From assembly GCA_002162685.1 (NCBI GenBank), contig MAAQ01000020.1, positions 248,001 through 312,000 of the forward strand: a stretch of DNA of 64,000 nucleotides. Reading direction: 5' to 3'. Of the stretch, positions 19,400-29,853 are shown in pieces. How positions within the stretch are numbered: the stretch's first letter is position 1; the number at the start of each line of letters is the position of its first letter. Made by a program: the position numbers and the translations under genes. Source of the DNA: Flavobacteriales bacterium 33_180_T64. GTDB taxonomy: Bacteria; Bacteroidota; Bacteroidia; Flavobacteriales; Flavobacteriaceae. The notes beneath the pieces were generated by a model, which was not told the DNA's origin, searched no databases, and worked only from the letters and a program-made list of their open reading frames with translations.

Positions 19400-20395
19400 A
19401 TGAAAAATATGAAAACAAAATTACTTTTATTTACTTTTTTAGTATCTATAACGCTATTTGCTCAAGTTGGTAATGGCTTTGAAAATGTTTCTGGAGCGGC
19501 ATTCACCGCTACTGGTGGTGCTTGTCAATATTTTGATTTTAATACAACGACAGAACATACACTTGTTAATTACAATGCACCATGTGGGTTGATTTATGTG
19601 TCAGAACCATCTTCAGGTGTAACCCTTGGATATTCTATCACTTTAGATCCTACATCTCCTAATGGACCTGCTGGGTTTAGTGATGGCGATTTTTTTGGAG
19701 TGGGAACAAGTGCTTTTTTTTCAAACGAAATTGGATTTGTGCCTCCAGAAGGCTCTCAAGCTTTTTTTATGGAGGATCCTGATGGGTATATTACAATGAC
19801 TTTTGATCTTGTAGATTTAGCGGGAGCAACAAACCCTCAGTTTAGTATGCAATACATTTTGGAGGGAACGAGTTGGGAAGTTCCAAATGACTTTTTGAAA
19901 ATCACTATAAAGATAACAGATTGTGGTACTTCAACGGTTACTGTAATTGATACGTCTGGATTAGATATTGATAACTTAGGTATCGAAGATACTTGGAATA
20001 CGCTTAATGCCGATTTGTCATCATTTGTAGGATGTAAAGCGCAATTGGTTATTGAATTCTCATCAAACTCTGCAGCAGAAGAGTTAGGGCTTGATGCCAT
20101 TTTATTTACTGGAGGTAATACACTTTCAATACCTTCTTTTGATTTAAATAACGCTATTTCAGTTTTTCCTAACCCTTCAAATGGTTATATAACTATTAAA
20201 AATTCTGGTGTTGCTTTAGGTAAAGTCGTTATAGTAGATTTAAATGGACGTACTGTAGCGGCTTATGATTTAAATGGAATCACTGTTGATAAAGAACTTA
20301 ATTTAAGTTCATTATTATCCTCAGGAATGTATTTTATGACATTGACATCGAAAGATAAATCTATCACAAAAAAGATACTCATATCAGAAAACTAA
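19400..20395 (+). CDS. Secreted protein with T9SS type A sorting domain
   Basis: Signal peptide; ISVFPNPSNGYITIKNSG...KILISEN C-terminal domain. Confidence 0.9.
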   Translation: MKNMKTKLLLFTFLVSITLFAQVGNGFENVSGAAFTATGGACQYFDFNTTTEHTLVNYNAPCGLIYVSEPSSGVTLGYSITLDPTSPNGPAGFSDGDFFGVGTSAFFSNEIGFVPPEGSQAFFMEDPDGYITMTFDLVDLAGATNPQFSMQYILEGTSWEVPNDFLKITIKITDCGTSTVTVIDTSGLDIDNLGIEDTWNTLNADLSSFVGCKAQLVIEFSSNSAAEELGLDAILFTGGNTLSIPSFDLNNAISVFPNPSNGYITIKNSGVALGKVVIVDLNGRTVAAYDLNGITVDKELNLSSLLSSGMYFMTLTSKDKSITKKILISEN

Positions 20396-20541
20396 CAAGT
20401 CATTGTAAGATTTATATTACGTCTATTAATAGTGAAAGATGTTTATCGTTGAATTAAGGTAATTCGTAGAATAAGCATAGAGTGAAGCGTGTATTTGATT
20501 GATTTTCAGTACATTTAATTTCTAACTTAAACCATTGGATC

Positions 20542-21549
20542 ATGAAAACAAAATTACTTTTATTAACTTTTTTTATGAGTTTTGGATTAATTATTCCGAA
20601 AACTCAAGCCCAAACTACATTAGTGCCAGGTGACATTGCAATACTTTGGTATCAAGCTGATACACCAGATATGTTTGCTTTTACAACATTTGTGGATTTA
20701 GAAACTGGAACCGAAATTATATTTACAGATTGTGGTGCTGTACCTGCTGGGACATTTGATCCTGCTGGTTGTGGAGAAGGAGCCGTTGTTTATACCGTTC
20801 CTGCTTTTGGACTTGAAATAGGGGAAATTATTGTTTATGATGATCTTTCTCCTGCAGCAGAATTTTCTAATTATTCTGGTGATGCCATAATTAATGGGAG
20901 CTCAGGTGTTTCGCTTTCAACAGGAGGAGATTCAGTTACGGTTATACAAGGCTCTGGAGTGAGTCCAACATTTATAGCGATGTTAAGTGGTTCTTCAACG
21001 ACATTTTCAGGAGATGATAGTAGTAGTACAACAGAAACTAATTTATTTACTGGTTTGATTGATACTGGATTACCAAGAACGGCAGTTGCTGTTGGATCAG
21101 GACCTTTACCTTCGGAAGAATGGGATAGTGCTGTTTATAATGGATCGTACACGTTTGCTACAGTAGAAGATGCTAAAATAGCATTAACAAACCCAGCAAA
21201 CTTTACAGGTGTTAATGCAATTACGACTGCGCCTTATCCTGCTTTGGTAGCGGCGATGCCAGGAAAACTTACTATTTTAGCATTATCTACTAATGAGTTT
21301 GATTTAGGGAATTCCATATTTATTTCTCCAAACCCATCTCATGGTGTAATTACGATAAAGAACTCTGGCATTGCTTTAGAAAAGCTTGTGATAACAGATG
21401 TTAATGGACGTATCATTGCTAATTACGAATTAAATGGAATTACAGTTGATAAATCACTTGATTTAAGTGCTATGATATCATCTGGAATGTATTTTGTGAC
21501 AATAGCTTCTAAGAATGCTTCTACAGTAAAAAAGATCGTTATCGAATAA
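20542..21549 (+). CDS. Secreted protein with T9SS type A sorting domain
   Basis: Signal peptide; IFISPNPSHGVITIKNSG...KKIVIE C-terminal domain. Confidence 0.9.
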   Translation: MKTKLLLLTFFMSFGLIIPKTQAQTTLVPGDIAILWYQADTPDMFAFTTFVDLETGTEIIFTDCGAVPAGTFDPAGCGEGAVVYTVPAFGLEIGEIIVYDDLSPAAEFSNYSGDAIINGSSGVSLSTGGDSVTVIQGSGVSPTFIAMLSGSSTTFSGDDSSSTTETNLFTGLIDTGLPRTAVAVGSGPLPSEEWDSAVYNGSYTFATVEDAKIALTNPANFTGVNAITTAPYPALVAAMPGKLTILALSTNEFDLGNSIFISPNPSHGVITIKNSGIALEKLVITDVNGRIIANYELNGITVDKSLDLSAMISSGMYFVTIASKNASTVKKIVIE

Positions 21550-21571
21550 TCACTAACGATACTTTATAAAT

Positions 21572-21607
21572 AAAAAGGCAACCTTTATAAGAGGTCGCCT
21601 TTTTATT
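21572..21607. terminator. Terminator between convergent genes
   Basis: AAAAAGGCaACCTttataagAGGTcGCCTTTTT. Confidence 0.75.
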
Positions 21608-21626
21608 TATGTTGCTATTAACCTAG

Positions 21627-22097
21627 CTAAATCTTTATCTGTCGTTCAATTTGCTGGTCTAAAGAAATAAAAGTTTCCGTTCTAGAAACACCAGTTATAG
21701 ATTGTATATCTCTGTTTAGGACATGCATTAAATGCTCGTTGTCCTTACATAGAATTTTTATAAAAACACTCCAGTGCCCTGTCGTATAATGGCATTCTAA
21801 AACTTCAGGTATTTTTTTTAATTGTTTTACAGTCTCTGGATTACTAACTGCTTTATCAAGATAAATCCCAATAAAAGCCATGGTTGTATAACCGAGTACT
21901 TTTGGATTTAGTACAAATTTTGAACCCGAAATTAAACCAGATTTTTCAAGTTTTCTTAAGCGTTGATGTATAGCAGCTCCCGAAATACCAACAGATCTAG
22001 CAATTTCTAAAATTGGTGTTCTAGCATCTGTCATCAATGCACGTAGGATCTTTTTATCGATACCATCAATTTGTATGTTTTGGTTAACTATTTTCAT
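21627..22097 (-). CDS. Lrp/AsnC family transcriptional regulator
   Basis: IDKKILRALMTDARTPILEIARSVGISGAAIHQRLRKLEKSGLI. Confidence 0.95.
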   Translation of the reverse strand: MKIVNQNIQIDGIDKKILRALMTDARTPILEIARSVGISGAAIHQRLRKLEKSGLISGSKFVLNPKVLGYTTMAFIGIYLDKAVSNPETVKQLKKIPEVLECHYTTGHWSVFIKILCKDNEHLMHVLNRDIQSITGVSRTETFISLDQQIERQIKI

Positions 22098-22147
22098 AAA
22101 CTTGAAGAGGTTTTAACTTGGCTAATTTCAGTAAAAAACAATTGAAA

Positions 22148-23512
22148 TTAATTATTCAAAGGGTTATAACCTAAATAAGGGACTTCTTTTTCTGAGAATT
22201 TTATTCCAAAATTTTCCAATTCCTTTAAGATAGGCTCATATACTTCTTTAGTAATTGGGATTTGAACACCTGGAGTTGTTATTTTCTCATTTAAAATGGA
22301 TAAAGTTGCAATAGCGACAGGTAATCCAACAGTTTTCGCCATAGCAGTATACGTTTGATCTTCTCCAATAGTTACCATTGTAGAATCTATTTGATGCTGT
22401 TTTCCATCAAGTTCATACCCGAATTTATGATACATTACAATCATATCTTTATCGTCTGCTTCAAGTGTCCAGCTGTCCATTAAAATCTTTTGAAGAATTT
22501 GTGCTGGTGTTCCTCTTTTTATTTTAACCATTTTAGTGTCACTAAAAATATCGAGCTCTTCTAATTTATCCCATACAATATCATCTTGATCGATTTTGAG
22601 GGCGTGTCTAAATTTTAATTCAGTAGAATCTGTAGGACTATAGGGAAGAAAAGCATTAATAAAATCACGATAGCTCATATTCTCACTATCATTAATTGAA
22701 TAACTATCATCTGTTAAACCTAATTGAACAAACATATTCCAGGCACGACTAAAACCAACACGACGTATGGTTCCTCTATACAATGTTTTAATACTGTTTA
22801 AGCCATATATAGATTGGTATTTGAGAGAATCTCTGTTAGCATAAGCTTCAAAACGACCGTAACCATCAATTTCTAAAAATTCAGTTCTTCTAAAAAGCCT
22901 ATTGTATGGTATATATTTATAGGAGTCTTCTTGAAGAAATTTTGCCGCACTACCTTGACCAGCAACAACAACATTCCTAGGATTCCAAGTAAATTTATAG
23001 TTCCATAGATTAGTATCACTTTCTGGAGCTACAAGACCTCCAGTAAATGATTCAAATAAAATCATTTTTCCACCTTTATCTCTAATACTATCAATAACTT
23101 TAATAGCACTCATGTGATCAATTCCAGGATCCACACCTATTTCATTCATAAAAACAAGGCCTTTTTCAGTAACGGCATGATTTAGTTTTTGCATGTCGTC
23201 ACTAACATAAGAAGCTGTTACCATATTTTTTCTATAGGTGATACAATCTTTTGCAACTTCAACGTGAAATCGTGCAGGAAGCATTGATACAACAATATCT
23301 GCATTTTCTATTGCCGCTTGACGTGATGATTTATCAAAAACATCTAGAGTAATAGCATTTGCATTCTCATGACTACCAATTAATTTTTTGGCATTTTGTA
23401 TGTTAATATCACCAACGATAATATGAAGCTCTTCTTCAATAGATTTATCAAGTAAATATTTTATGAGGTAAGAGGTGGATTTTCCTGAACCTATGACTAA
23501 AATCTTTCGCAT
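22148..23512 (-). CDS. Saccharopine dehydrogenase family protein
   Basis: MRKILVIGSGKSTSYLIKYLL...VVSMLPARFHVEVAKDCI...NEIGVDPGIDHMSA. Confidence 0.93.
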   Translation of the reverse strand: MRKILVIGSGKSTSYLIKYLLDKSIEEELHIIVGDINIQNAKKLIGSHENANAITLDVFDKSSRQAAIENADIVVSMLPARFHVEVAKDCITYRKNMVTASYVSDDMQKLNHAVTEKGLVFMNEIGVDPGIDHMSAIKVIDSIRDKGGKMILFESFTGGLVAPESDTNLWNYKFTWNPRNVVVAGQGSAAKFLQEDSYKYIPYNRLFRRTEFLEIDGYGRFEAYANRDSLKYQSIYGLNSIKTLYRGTIRRVGFSRAWNMFVQLGLTDDSYSINDSENMSYRDFINAFLPYSPTDSTELKFRHALKIDQDDIVWDKLEELDIFSDTKMVKIKRGTPAQILQKILMDSWTLEADDKDMIVMYHKFGYELDGKQHQIDSTMVTIGEDQTYTAMAKTVGLPVAIATLSILNEKITTPGVQIPITKEVYEPILKELENFGIKFSEKEVPYLGYNPLNN

Positions 23513-23591
23513 AATGGGTTTTGTTGAGTAGTTTTGTAAGTACGAATTTAATAAATACTAAGGGTTATAAAAACCTAAATACAATTTATAT

Positions 23592-23987
23592 ATGAACAAA
23601 AAAATTCTTGTTACAGGAAGTCTTTTAGGTCTAATAGCGATCATTCTTGGTGCTTTTGGTGCTCATGGTTTAAAGTCTTTAATTTCAATTGAATCGATAC
23701 AAACGTTTGAAACAGGTGTTCGCTATCAAATGTATCACGCACTATTTCTTTTGTTTATAGGAAGTTATTCGTCATTGATAGAAAAAAAGAAGCAAATCGT
23801 TTTTTATATGGTGCTATTAGGGGTTTTGCTTTTCTCGGGCTCTATTTATATGCTTGCTACAAATGAACTTACAAATTTTGATTTTAAGCGAATTGGTTTT
23901 ATAACTCCATTAGGCGGACTCTTATTAATCATTGCTTGGATCATATTGTTAATAAACTTTTTAAAAATCAAAGCTGATAAATCTTAA
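23592..23987 (+). CDS. DUF423 family membrane protein
   Basis: LLGLIAIILGAFGAHGLK...TGVRYQMYHALFLLFIG. Confidence 0.93.
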   Translation: MNKKILVTGSLLGLIAIILGAFGAHGLKSLISIESIQTFETGVRYQMYHALFLLFIGSYSSLIEKKKQIVFYMVLLGVLLFSGSIYMLATNELTNFDFKRIGFITPLGGLLLIIAWIILLINFLKIKADKS

Positions 23988-24047
23988 AATTAACGGCCTA
24001 CTTTAAAATAAAGTTTAATTTTGCAGCTTAAACAACACAAACAAATT

Positions 24048-25664
24048 ATGGTAAACCATACAGGTATTACGAAAACGATTGAGTTAGATGCATACGGTAT
24101 TAAAAATGCTAAAATAAGATACCAATTATCTCCAGATGAATTACAAGAGATTACAACCTCAAAAGGCCAAGGTGTAGAAACTGCTTCAGGTACTTTGTCT
24201 GTTAATACAGGAGAATTCACAGGTCGTTCTCCACAAGATAGATTTATAGTTAAGGACGATATTACAAAAGATCGTGTTTGGTGGGGAAATATTAATATCC
24301 CTTTTGAATCTGATAAGTTTCAAAAATTATATGATAAAGTAACAGCTTATCTTTCTGACAAAGAAGTGTTTGTGAGAGATAGTTATGCTTGTGCAGACGA
24401 TGATTACAGATTGAATATTCGTGTGATTAATGAGTACCCTTGGAGTAACATGTTTGCTTACAATATGTTTTTGCGCCCAACAGAAGAAGAGTTAAAGGAT
24501 TTTACACCAGAATGGACCGTTATTAATGCGCCAGGATTTATGGCAGATGCCGAAATTGATGGAACAAGACAGCATAATTTCGCGATTTTAGATTTTACTC
24601 GTAAAGTTGCTTTAATCGGAGGAACAGGATATACAGGTGAAATTAAAAAAGGTATTTTCTCTGCGTTAAATTTTATTCTTCCAGTATTTAAAAACACGCT
24701 ACCTATGCACTGTAGTGCTAATATAGGTGAAGATGGTGATACAGCTATCTTTTTTGGGTTGTCTGGCACAGGTAAGACTACGTTGTCTACTGATGCCGAA
24801 CGTAGTTTAATTGGTGACGATGAGCATGGATGGACTGAAGAGAATTCAGTTTTCAATTTTGAAGGTGGTTGTTATGCTAAAGTAATCAACCTGTCTCAAG
24901 AACAAGAACCTGAAATTTTTGAAGCTATCAAAAAGGGAGCTATTCTTGAAAATGTTATAATAGATGATAAAGGAGAGATTGATTTTGCGGATACTTCTAT
25001 TACTCAAAATACGAGAGTGAGTTATCCAATTTATCATATTGAAAATATTAGAAAACCGTCAATAGGAAACAATCCTAAAAACATATTTTTCTTAACCGCT
25101 GATGCCTTTGGAGTATTGCCTCCAATTTCAAAGCTAACACCAAGCCAAGCTGCGTATCATTTTATTTCAGGGTATACAGCAAAAGTTGCAGGAACAGAAG
25201 CAGGAGTCGTAGAGCCAGTTCCAAGTTTTTCAGCATGCTTTGGAGCTCCTTTTATGCCTTTACATCCAACAAAATATGCTGAAATGTTAAGCAAAAAAAT
25301 GAAAGATTCTGGCGTGAACGTTTGGCTGGTTAATACAGGTTGGTCAGGTGGATCTTATGGTGTTGGAAAGCGTATGAAATTAAAGTATACACGAGCAATG
25401 ATTAATGCTGTATTAAATGGAGATTTAGGTGCGTATTCATATGAAAATTACCATATACACTCAGTGTTTGGTGTTGCTCAACCAAGGTCTTGTCCTGGTG
25501 TGCCAAACGAGGTTTTAAGTCCTAGAACAACATGGAATAATGATGAAGCTTATTATAAAACAGCATTTAAATTAACGAATGCTTTTAGAGAAAACTTTAA
25601 AAAGTTTGAGGACTATGCAAGCGAGGATATTCGTAGAGGAGGACCACAACGTTATTCATTTTAA
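24048..25664 (+). CDS. pckA: Phosphoenolpyruvate carboxykinase (ATP)
   Basis: GEFTGRSPQDRFIV...FFGLSGTGKTTLSTD; ATG at 24048 preferred over the track's 24021 start. Confidence 0.97.
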   Translation: MVNHTGITKTIELDAYGIKNAKIRYQLSPDELQEITTSKGQGVETASGTLSVNTGEFTGRSPQDRFIVKDDITKDRVWWGNINIPFESDKFQKLYDKVTAYLSDKEVFVRDSYACADDDYRLNIRVINEYPWSNMFAYNMFLRPTEEELKDFTPEWTVINAPGFMADAEIDGTRQHNFAILDFTRKVALIGGTGYTGEIKKGIFSALNFILPVFKNTLPMHCSANIGEDGDTAIFFGLSGTGKTTLSTDAERSLIGDDEHGWTEENSVFNFEGGCYAKVINLSQEQEPEIFEAIKKGAILENVIIDDKGEIDFADTSITQNTRVSYPIYHIENIRKPSIGNNPKNIFFLTADAFGVLPPISKLTPSQAAYHFISGYTAKVAGTEAGVVEPVPSFSACFGAPFMPLHPTKYAEMLSKKMKDSGVNVWLVNTGWSGGSYGVGKRMKLKYTRAMINAVLNGDLGAYSYENYHIHSVFGVAQPRSCPGVPNEVLSPRTTWNNDEAYYKTAFKLTNAFRENFKKFEDYASEDIRRGGPQRYSF

Positions 25665-25685
25665 AAGTAAGTTAAAGACATAACG

Positions 25686-25739
25686 TACATCAATAAAAAA
25701 AGCGATTTCATTTTTGAAATCGCTTTTTTTATTGATGTA
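25686..25739. terminator. 25-bp perfect-stem bidirectional terminator
   Basis: TACATCAATAAAAAAAGCGATTTCA-tttt-TGAAATCGCTTTTTTTATTGATGTA. Confidence 0.9.
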
Positions 25740-25747
25740 AAAGAAAA

Positions 25748-26500
25748 TTACTTCCCTTTATTTATCTTATCTATATATTTTTCTAATGCCATAGTCATTG
25801 AAGGTGTCTCTGGAGTTGGTGCTGCAATATCTACTCTTAATCCATGAGATTCTACCGCTTTAATTGTTGTATTCCCAAATACAGCTATGCGTGTGTCATT
25901 TTGTTTGAATTCTGGAAAATTATGAAATAATGATTCAATACCTGATGGGCTAAAGAATACTAAAATATCGTAAGACACATTTGCTAAATCTGATAAATCA
26001 CTAATTACAGTTTTATAAAAAATAGCTTGTTTCCATTTTACAGTTAAATCATCTAAGATTTTTGGGACTTCAGGTTTTAATTTATCTGTAGTAGGTAATA
26101 AGAAATTTTCGTCTTTATACTTTTTAATCAAAGGGGATAAATCAGCAAAAGTACGTTTACCAACATAGATTTTACGTTTTCTGTAAACGACATATTTTTG
26201 AAGGTAATAAGCAACAGCTTCTGATTGACAAAAATATTTCATCGAATCAGGAACTTTAAAACGCATTTCATCTGCAACTCTAAAGAAATGATCTACAGAG
26301 TTTCTACTTGTAAGTATAATAGCAGTATATAGGGAAAGATCAACTTTTTGTTGTCTTACATCTTTTGCTTCTACACCTTCAACGTGAATAAATGGTCTGA
26401 AATCAATCTTAACCTTTTGTTTTTCTTGAAGATCAAAGTAAGGAGAATTTTCTATTTTAGGCTCTGGTTGAGATACTAAAATTGTTTTCACTTTCGTCAT
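25748..26500 (-). CDS. hemD: Uroporphyrinogen-III synthase (HemD family)
   Basis: VKTILVSQPEP...AIILTSRNSVDHFFRV...DILVFFSPSGIESLFHNFP...IAVFGNTTIKAVESHGLRVDIAAPTPETPSM. Confidence 0.88.
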   Translation of the reverse strand: MTKVKTILVSQPEPKIENSPYFDLQEKQKVKIDFRPFIHVEGVEAKDVRQQKVDLSLYTAIILTSRNSVDHFFRVADEMRFKVPDSMKYFCQSEAVAYYLQKYVVYRKRKIYVGKRTFADLSPLIKKYKDENFLLPTTDKLKPEVPKILDDLTVKWKQAIFYKTVISDLSDLANVSYDILVFFSPSGIESLFHNFPEFKQNDTRIAVFGNTTIKAVESHGLRVDIAAPTPETPSMTMALEKYIDKINKGK

Positions 26501-26516
26501 ATGCCTTAAAGTGTTT

Positions 26517-27170
26517 TTAAGCGTTGAAATCTTTAATTAACTTATATAAAATCAGATAGGGACCGATTTCGAGTGCGCAAAGATACACAATAAAATAGAA
26601 TAAGTTGTTTAAAAGTAATTTTTGATGATTTTTGAAAGAAGAAATGAATCCTATGAGATTAATTAAAGCAATAAATCCAATGATGATATAAATTATAGTA
26701 TTTGAAGGATTCAAAGCATAGATCAAAATACAATTAATAGGAAAAAGAACTAATCCAGAATAATTTTTGAATGTAGTTTTCTGAAATAAATACGAATCAA
26801 TAAATTCGTCAATATCAAAAAGACTTCCTATTAGACGTTCTAACAATATTTTTATTAGGAATAAAACACCTATACCAAATAATAATTTAAAAAATTGATT
26901 GAGGTTAAATTCAGAAGGACTTACTAGTGTTGAGTAACTAATATACGCAAAAACAGAAACAGAAATAATAAGATTAAAAAAAAGAAGCGCATCAAAACCA
27001 TCAATAAATTTTTGATCTCTAGCATAAATTTTTAGGTATTTAGAATTCCCTATAACTGCTAAGAAATCTTTAAATCTGTGAGTAAACAGGTATTTGGTTA
27101 GCGTTAGACAAACCAACCCTAATACAAGAAATAGTGTAAACCAATCATTAGAAATTACGTCTCTAAGCAT
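26517..27170 (-). CDS. DUF4271-like membrane protein
   Basis: Polytopic hydrophobic protein directly upstream of the hemD-like gene. Confidence 0.75.
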   Translation of the reverse strand: MLRDVISNDWFTLFLVLGLVCLTLTKYLFTHRFKDFLAVIGNSKYLKIYARDQKFIDGFDALLFFNLIISVSVFAYISYSTLVSPSEFNLNQFFKLLFGIGVLFLIKILLERLIGSLFDIDEFIDSYLFQKTTFKNYSGLVLFPINCILIYALNPSNTIIYIIIGFIALINLIGFISSFKNHQKLLLNNLFYFIVYLCALEIGPYLILYKLIKDFNA

Positions 27171-27334
27171 ATCGCAAAATTAGTAAGAATATTTGACGAT
27201 TAAGTATGTAATAATTTACATCTTGAAATCTTAATTATAAGATTAACAATGTTTATGATTTTAACACTTAGTTTTAAATGATAAAACACTTACTTTTGTC
27301 GTCGACAAACAATCAAAAGCTAACTTAAGACTAC

Positions 27335-28057
27335 ATGCAAGATGCCATTGTCATCATACCAACCTTTAATGAAATAGAAAACATTGAGGTTATTATAAGA
27401 GCAGTTTTTGCTCAAGATAAAGTATTTCATATTTTGGTTGTAGATGATAATTCTCCAGATGGAACAGGAGAAAAAGTAAAAACACTTCAAGTTGAGTTTG
27501 CAAATCAACTTCATTTATTATCAAGGGCAGATAAAACAGGACTTGGCACTGCTTATATAGAAGGGTTTAAGTGGTCATTACAAAGAGATTATGACTATAT
27601 TTTTGAAATGGATGCCGATTTTTCTCATAATCCAGACGATCTTATTCATCTTTTTAATGCCTGTGCAATTGAAGGAGCCGATCTTTCAATAGGCTCTAGA
27701 TATGTAGACGGTGTAAATGTTGTGAATTGGCCTATGAGTAGAGTATTGTTGTCATATGGTGCTTCAAAATATGTGAGATTTATAACTCGAATGAAAATTT
27801 GTGATACTACTGCTGGATTTGTTTGTTATAAACGAAACGTTTTAGAAACTATTGACTTAGATAAAATTAAGTTTGTAGGTTATGCTTTTCAAATTGAAAT
27901 GAAATTTAAAGCGTATCTAAAAAAATTCAAAATAATTGAAGTTCCAGTTATCTTTACTGATAGAACTAAAGGGAAATCAAAAATGAGTGGAGGCATTATT
28001 TCCGAAGCAATTTTTGGAGTTATTAATATGAAGTTTAAAAGTTTATTTAATAAATAA
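27335..28057 (+). CDS. Polyprenol monophosphomannose synthase-type glycosyltransferase
   Basis: AIVIIPTFNEIENIEVII...LVVDDNSPDGTGEKVK...DYIFEMDADFSHNP. Confidence 0.95.
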   Translation: MQDAIVIIPTFNEIENIEVIIRAVFAQDKVFHILVVDDNSPDGTGEKVKTLQVEFANQLHLLSRADKTGLGTAYIEGFKWSLQRDYDYIFEMDADFSHNPDDLIHLFNACAIEGADLSIGSRYVDGVNVVNWPMSRVLLSYGASKYVRFITRMKICDTTAGFVCYKRNVLETIDLDKIKFVGYAFQIEMKFKAYLKKFKIIEVPVIFTDRTKGKSKMSGGIISEAIFGVINMKFKSLFNK

Positions 28058-28058
28058 A

Positions 28059-29405
28059 ATGCGGAATAAAACCATACTGATCAAGAATGCTAAAATTGTA
28101 AATGAAGGAAAGGTTACTGAAGGCGATATTTTAATTGAAGGCGAATTTATAAAGGAGATAGCAGATTCTATAAGCTCTAAGTCAGCTGATGATATTATTA
28201 TTGATGCTGAAGATAATTATGTATTCCCAGGAGCTATAGATGATCAAGTTCATTTTAGAGAGCCTGGATTAACTCATAAAGCTAATATAGAGACCGAATC
28301 AAAAGCAGCTCTTGCTGGTGGGATTACGTCTTTTATAGAAATGCCAAATACTAATCCGCAAACCACAACAGTAGAGAAGTTAGAAGAAAAATTTGAAATA
28401 GCTTCAAATACGTCTTATGCCAACTATTCATTTATGTTTGGTGGAACCAACGATAATTTAGATGAGATTTTAAAAGTAGATCCCAAAACAGTAGCTGGAT
28501 TAAAATTGTTTTTAGGGTCTTCTACAGGAAATATGTTGGTCGATGATCCTAAAGTGATCGAGAAAATTTTTAGTAGTACCGATATGGTTATTTCTGTTCA
28601 TTGTGAAGATGAAGCTACTATTAGAAAAAATTTGCAAGCCCATATTGATGAGTTTGGAGAAGATATTCCTATTGAAAAGCATCCAGTTATAAGAAGTGAA
28701 GAAGCTTGTTATTTGTCGTCATCTAAAGCTATAGAACTTGCAAAAAAAACAGGTGCTAGATTACATGTATTTCATTTGTCGACAGGAAAAGAGACCAATT
28801 TATTCAGTAATAAAATTCCATTAAAAGATAAAAAAATTACAGCTGAGGTTTGTGTACATCATCTTTGGTTTAGTGATGAAGATTACCAAAAAAAAGGAAC
28901 CCATATTAAATGGAATCCTGCAGTAAAAACAGCAAAAGATAGAGATCAACTATGGAAAGCACTATTAGATGATAGAATTGATGTTATTGCAACAGACCAT
29001 GCGCCACACACTCTAGAAGAAAAGAATAATAGTTATACTAAAGCGCCTTCAGGAGGTCCTTTAGTACAACATGCTTTAGTGGCAATGATAGAAATGTATC
29101 ATAAAGAGAAAATATCACTGCCTAAAATTGCTGAAAAAATGGCGCATAATCCTGCAATTTTATTTCAGGTTGAAAAACGAGGTTATATTAAAGAAGGTTA
29201 TTTTGCCGATTTAGTTATTGTAGATATAAACAATCCTTGGTCTGTGAAAAAAGAAAATATCTTGTATAAGTGTGGCTGGTCACCTTTTGAAGGTAATACC
29301 TTTAAATCGCGAGTGACGCATACGTTTTTAAATGGAACACTAGTGTATAATAATTTTAAAGTTTTAGATGTTAAAGCAGCTAAGCGATTAACTTTTAATA
29401 GATGA
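28059..29405 (+). CDS. Dihydroorotase
   Basis: PGAIDDQVHFREPGLTHKANIETESKAALAGGITSFIEMPNTNP...IATDHAPHT. Confidence 0.95.
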   Translation: MRNKTILIKNAKIVNEGKVTEGDILIEGEFIKEIADSISSKSADDIIIDAEDNYVFPGAIDDQVHFREPGLTHKANIETESKAALAGGITSFIEMPNTNPQTTTVEKLEEKFEIASNTSYANYSFMFGGTNDNLDEILKVDPKTVAGLKLFLGSSTGNMLVDDPKVIEKIFSSTDMVISVHCEDEATIRKNLQAHIDEFGEDIPIEKHPVIRSEEACYLSSSKAIELAKKTGARLHVFHLSTGKETNLFSNKIPLKDKKITAEVCVHHLWFSDEDYQKKGTHIKWNPAVKTAKDRDQLWKALLDDRIDVIATDHAPHTLEEKNNSYTKAPSGGPLVQHALVAMIEMYHKEKISLPKIAEKMAHNPAILFQVEKRGYIKEGYFADLVIVDINNPWSVKKENILYKCGWSPFEGNTFKSRVTHTFLNGTLVYNNFKVLDVKAAKRLTFNR

Positions 29406-29845
29406 GAAGTTTTGTAATTCTTTTAATTGTCATTTCCTTTATAGGTTGTAATTCTTTTAATAAACCAGAAAAGCCAGAGAATCTTATCTCAAAAGATAAA
29501 ATGGTAGATATTATGTATGAAGTGTTTATTTTAAATGCAGCTAAAGGCGCAAATAAAAGTAAATTAGAAAATAAAGGAATCTATCCCCAAGACTATATTT
29601 TTGAAAAATATAAAATAGACAGTTTGCAGTTTGCTATGAGTAATGAGTATTATGGGTTTTATGTTGAAGACTATGAGTCTATTATTGGTGAAGTAGAAAA
29701 ACGAATTGAAAAGGATAAAGATAAGTATCAAGAACTTATTGATGAAGCGGCAAAAGAAAGAACACGAAAGAAAGATTCTATTAAACAGTTAAGCGATTCA
29801 CTAAGAGTGATTGGTAGCAATAAAAAATCTAGAAAAAGAAGTTAA
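29402..29845 (+). CDS. DUF4296-like lipoprotein
   Basis: MRSFVILLIVISFIGCNSFNKPEKPENLISKDKMVDIMYEVFILNAAKG. Confidence 0.85.
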   Translation: MRSFVILLIVISFIGCNSFNKPEKPENLISKDKMVDIMYEVFILNAAKGANKSKLENKGIYPQDYIFEKYKIDSLQFAMSNEYYGFYVEDYESIIGEVEKRIEKDKDKYQELIDEAAKERTRKKDSIKQLSDSLRVIGSNKKSRKRS

Positions 29846-29853
29846 AAAGACTG

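Noticed and set aside
24458-24856. 132-aa minus strand ORF within pckA
   Set aside because: Antisense to conserved pckA coding sequence
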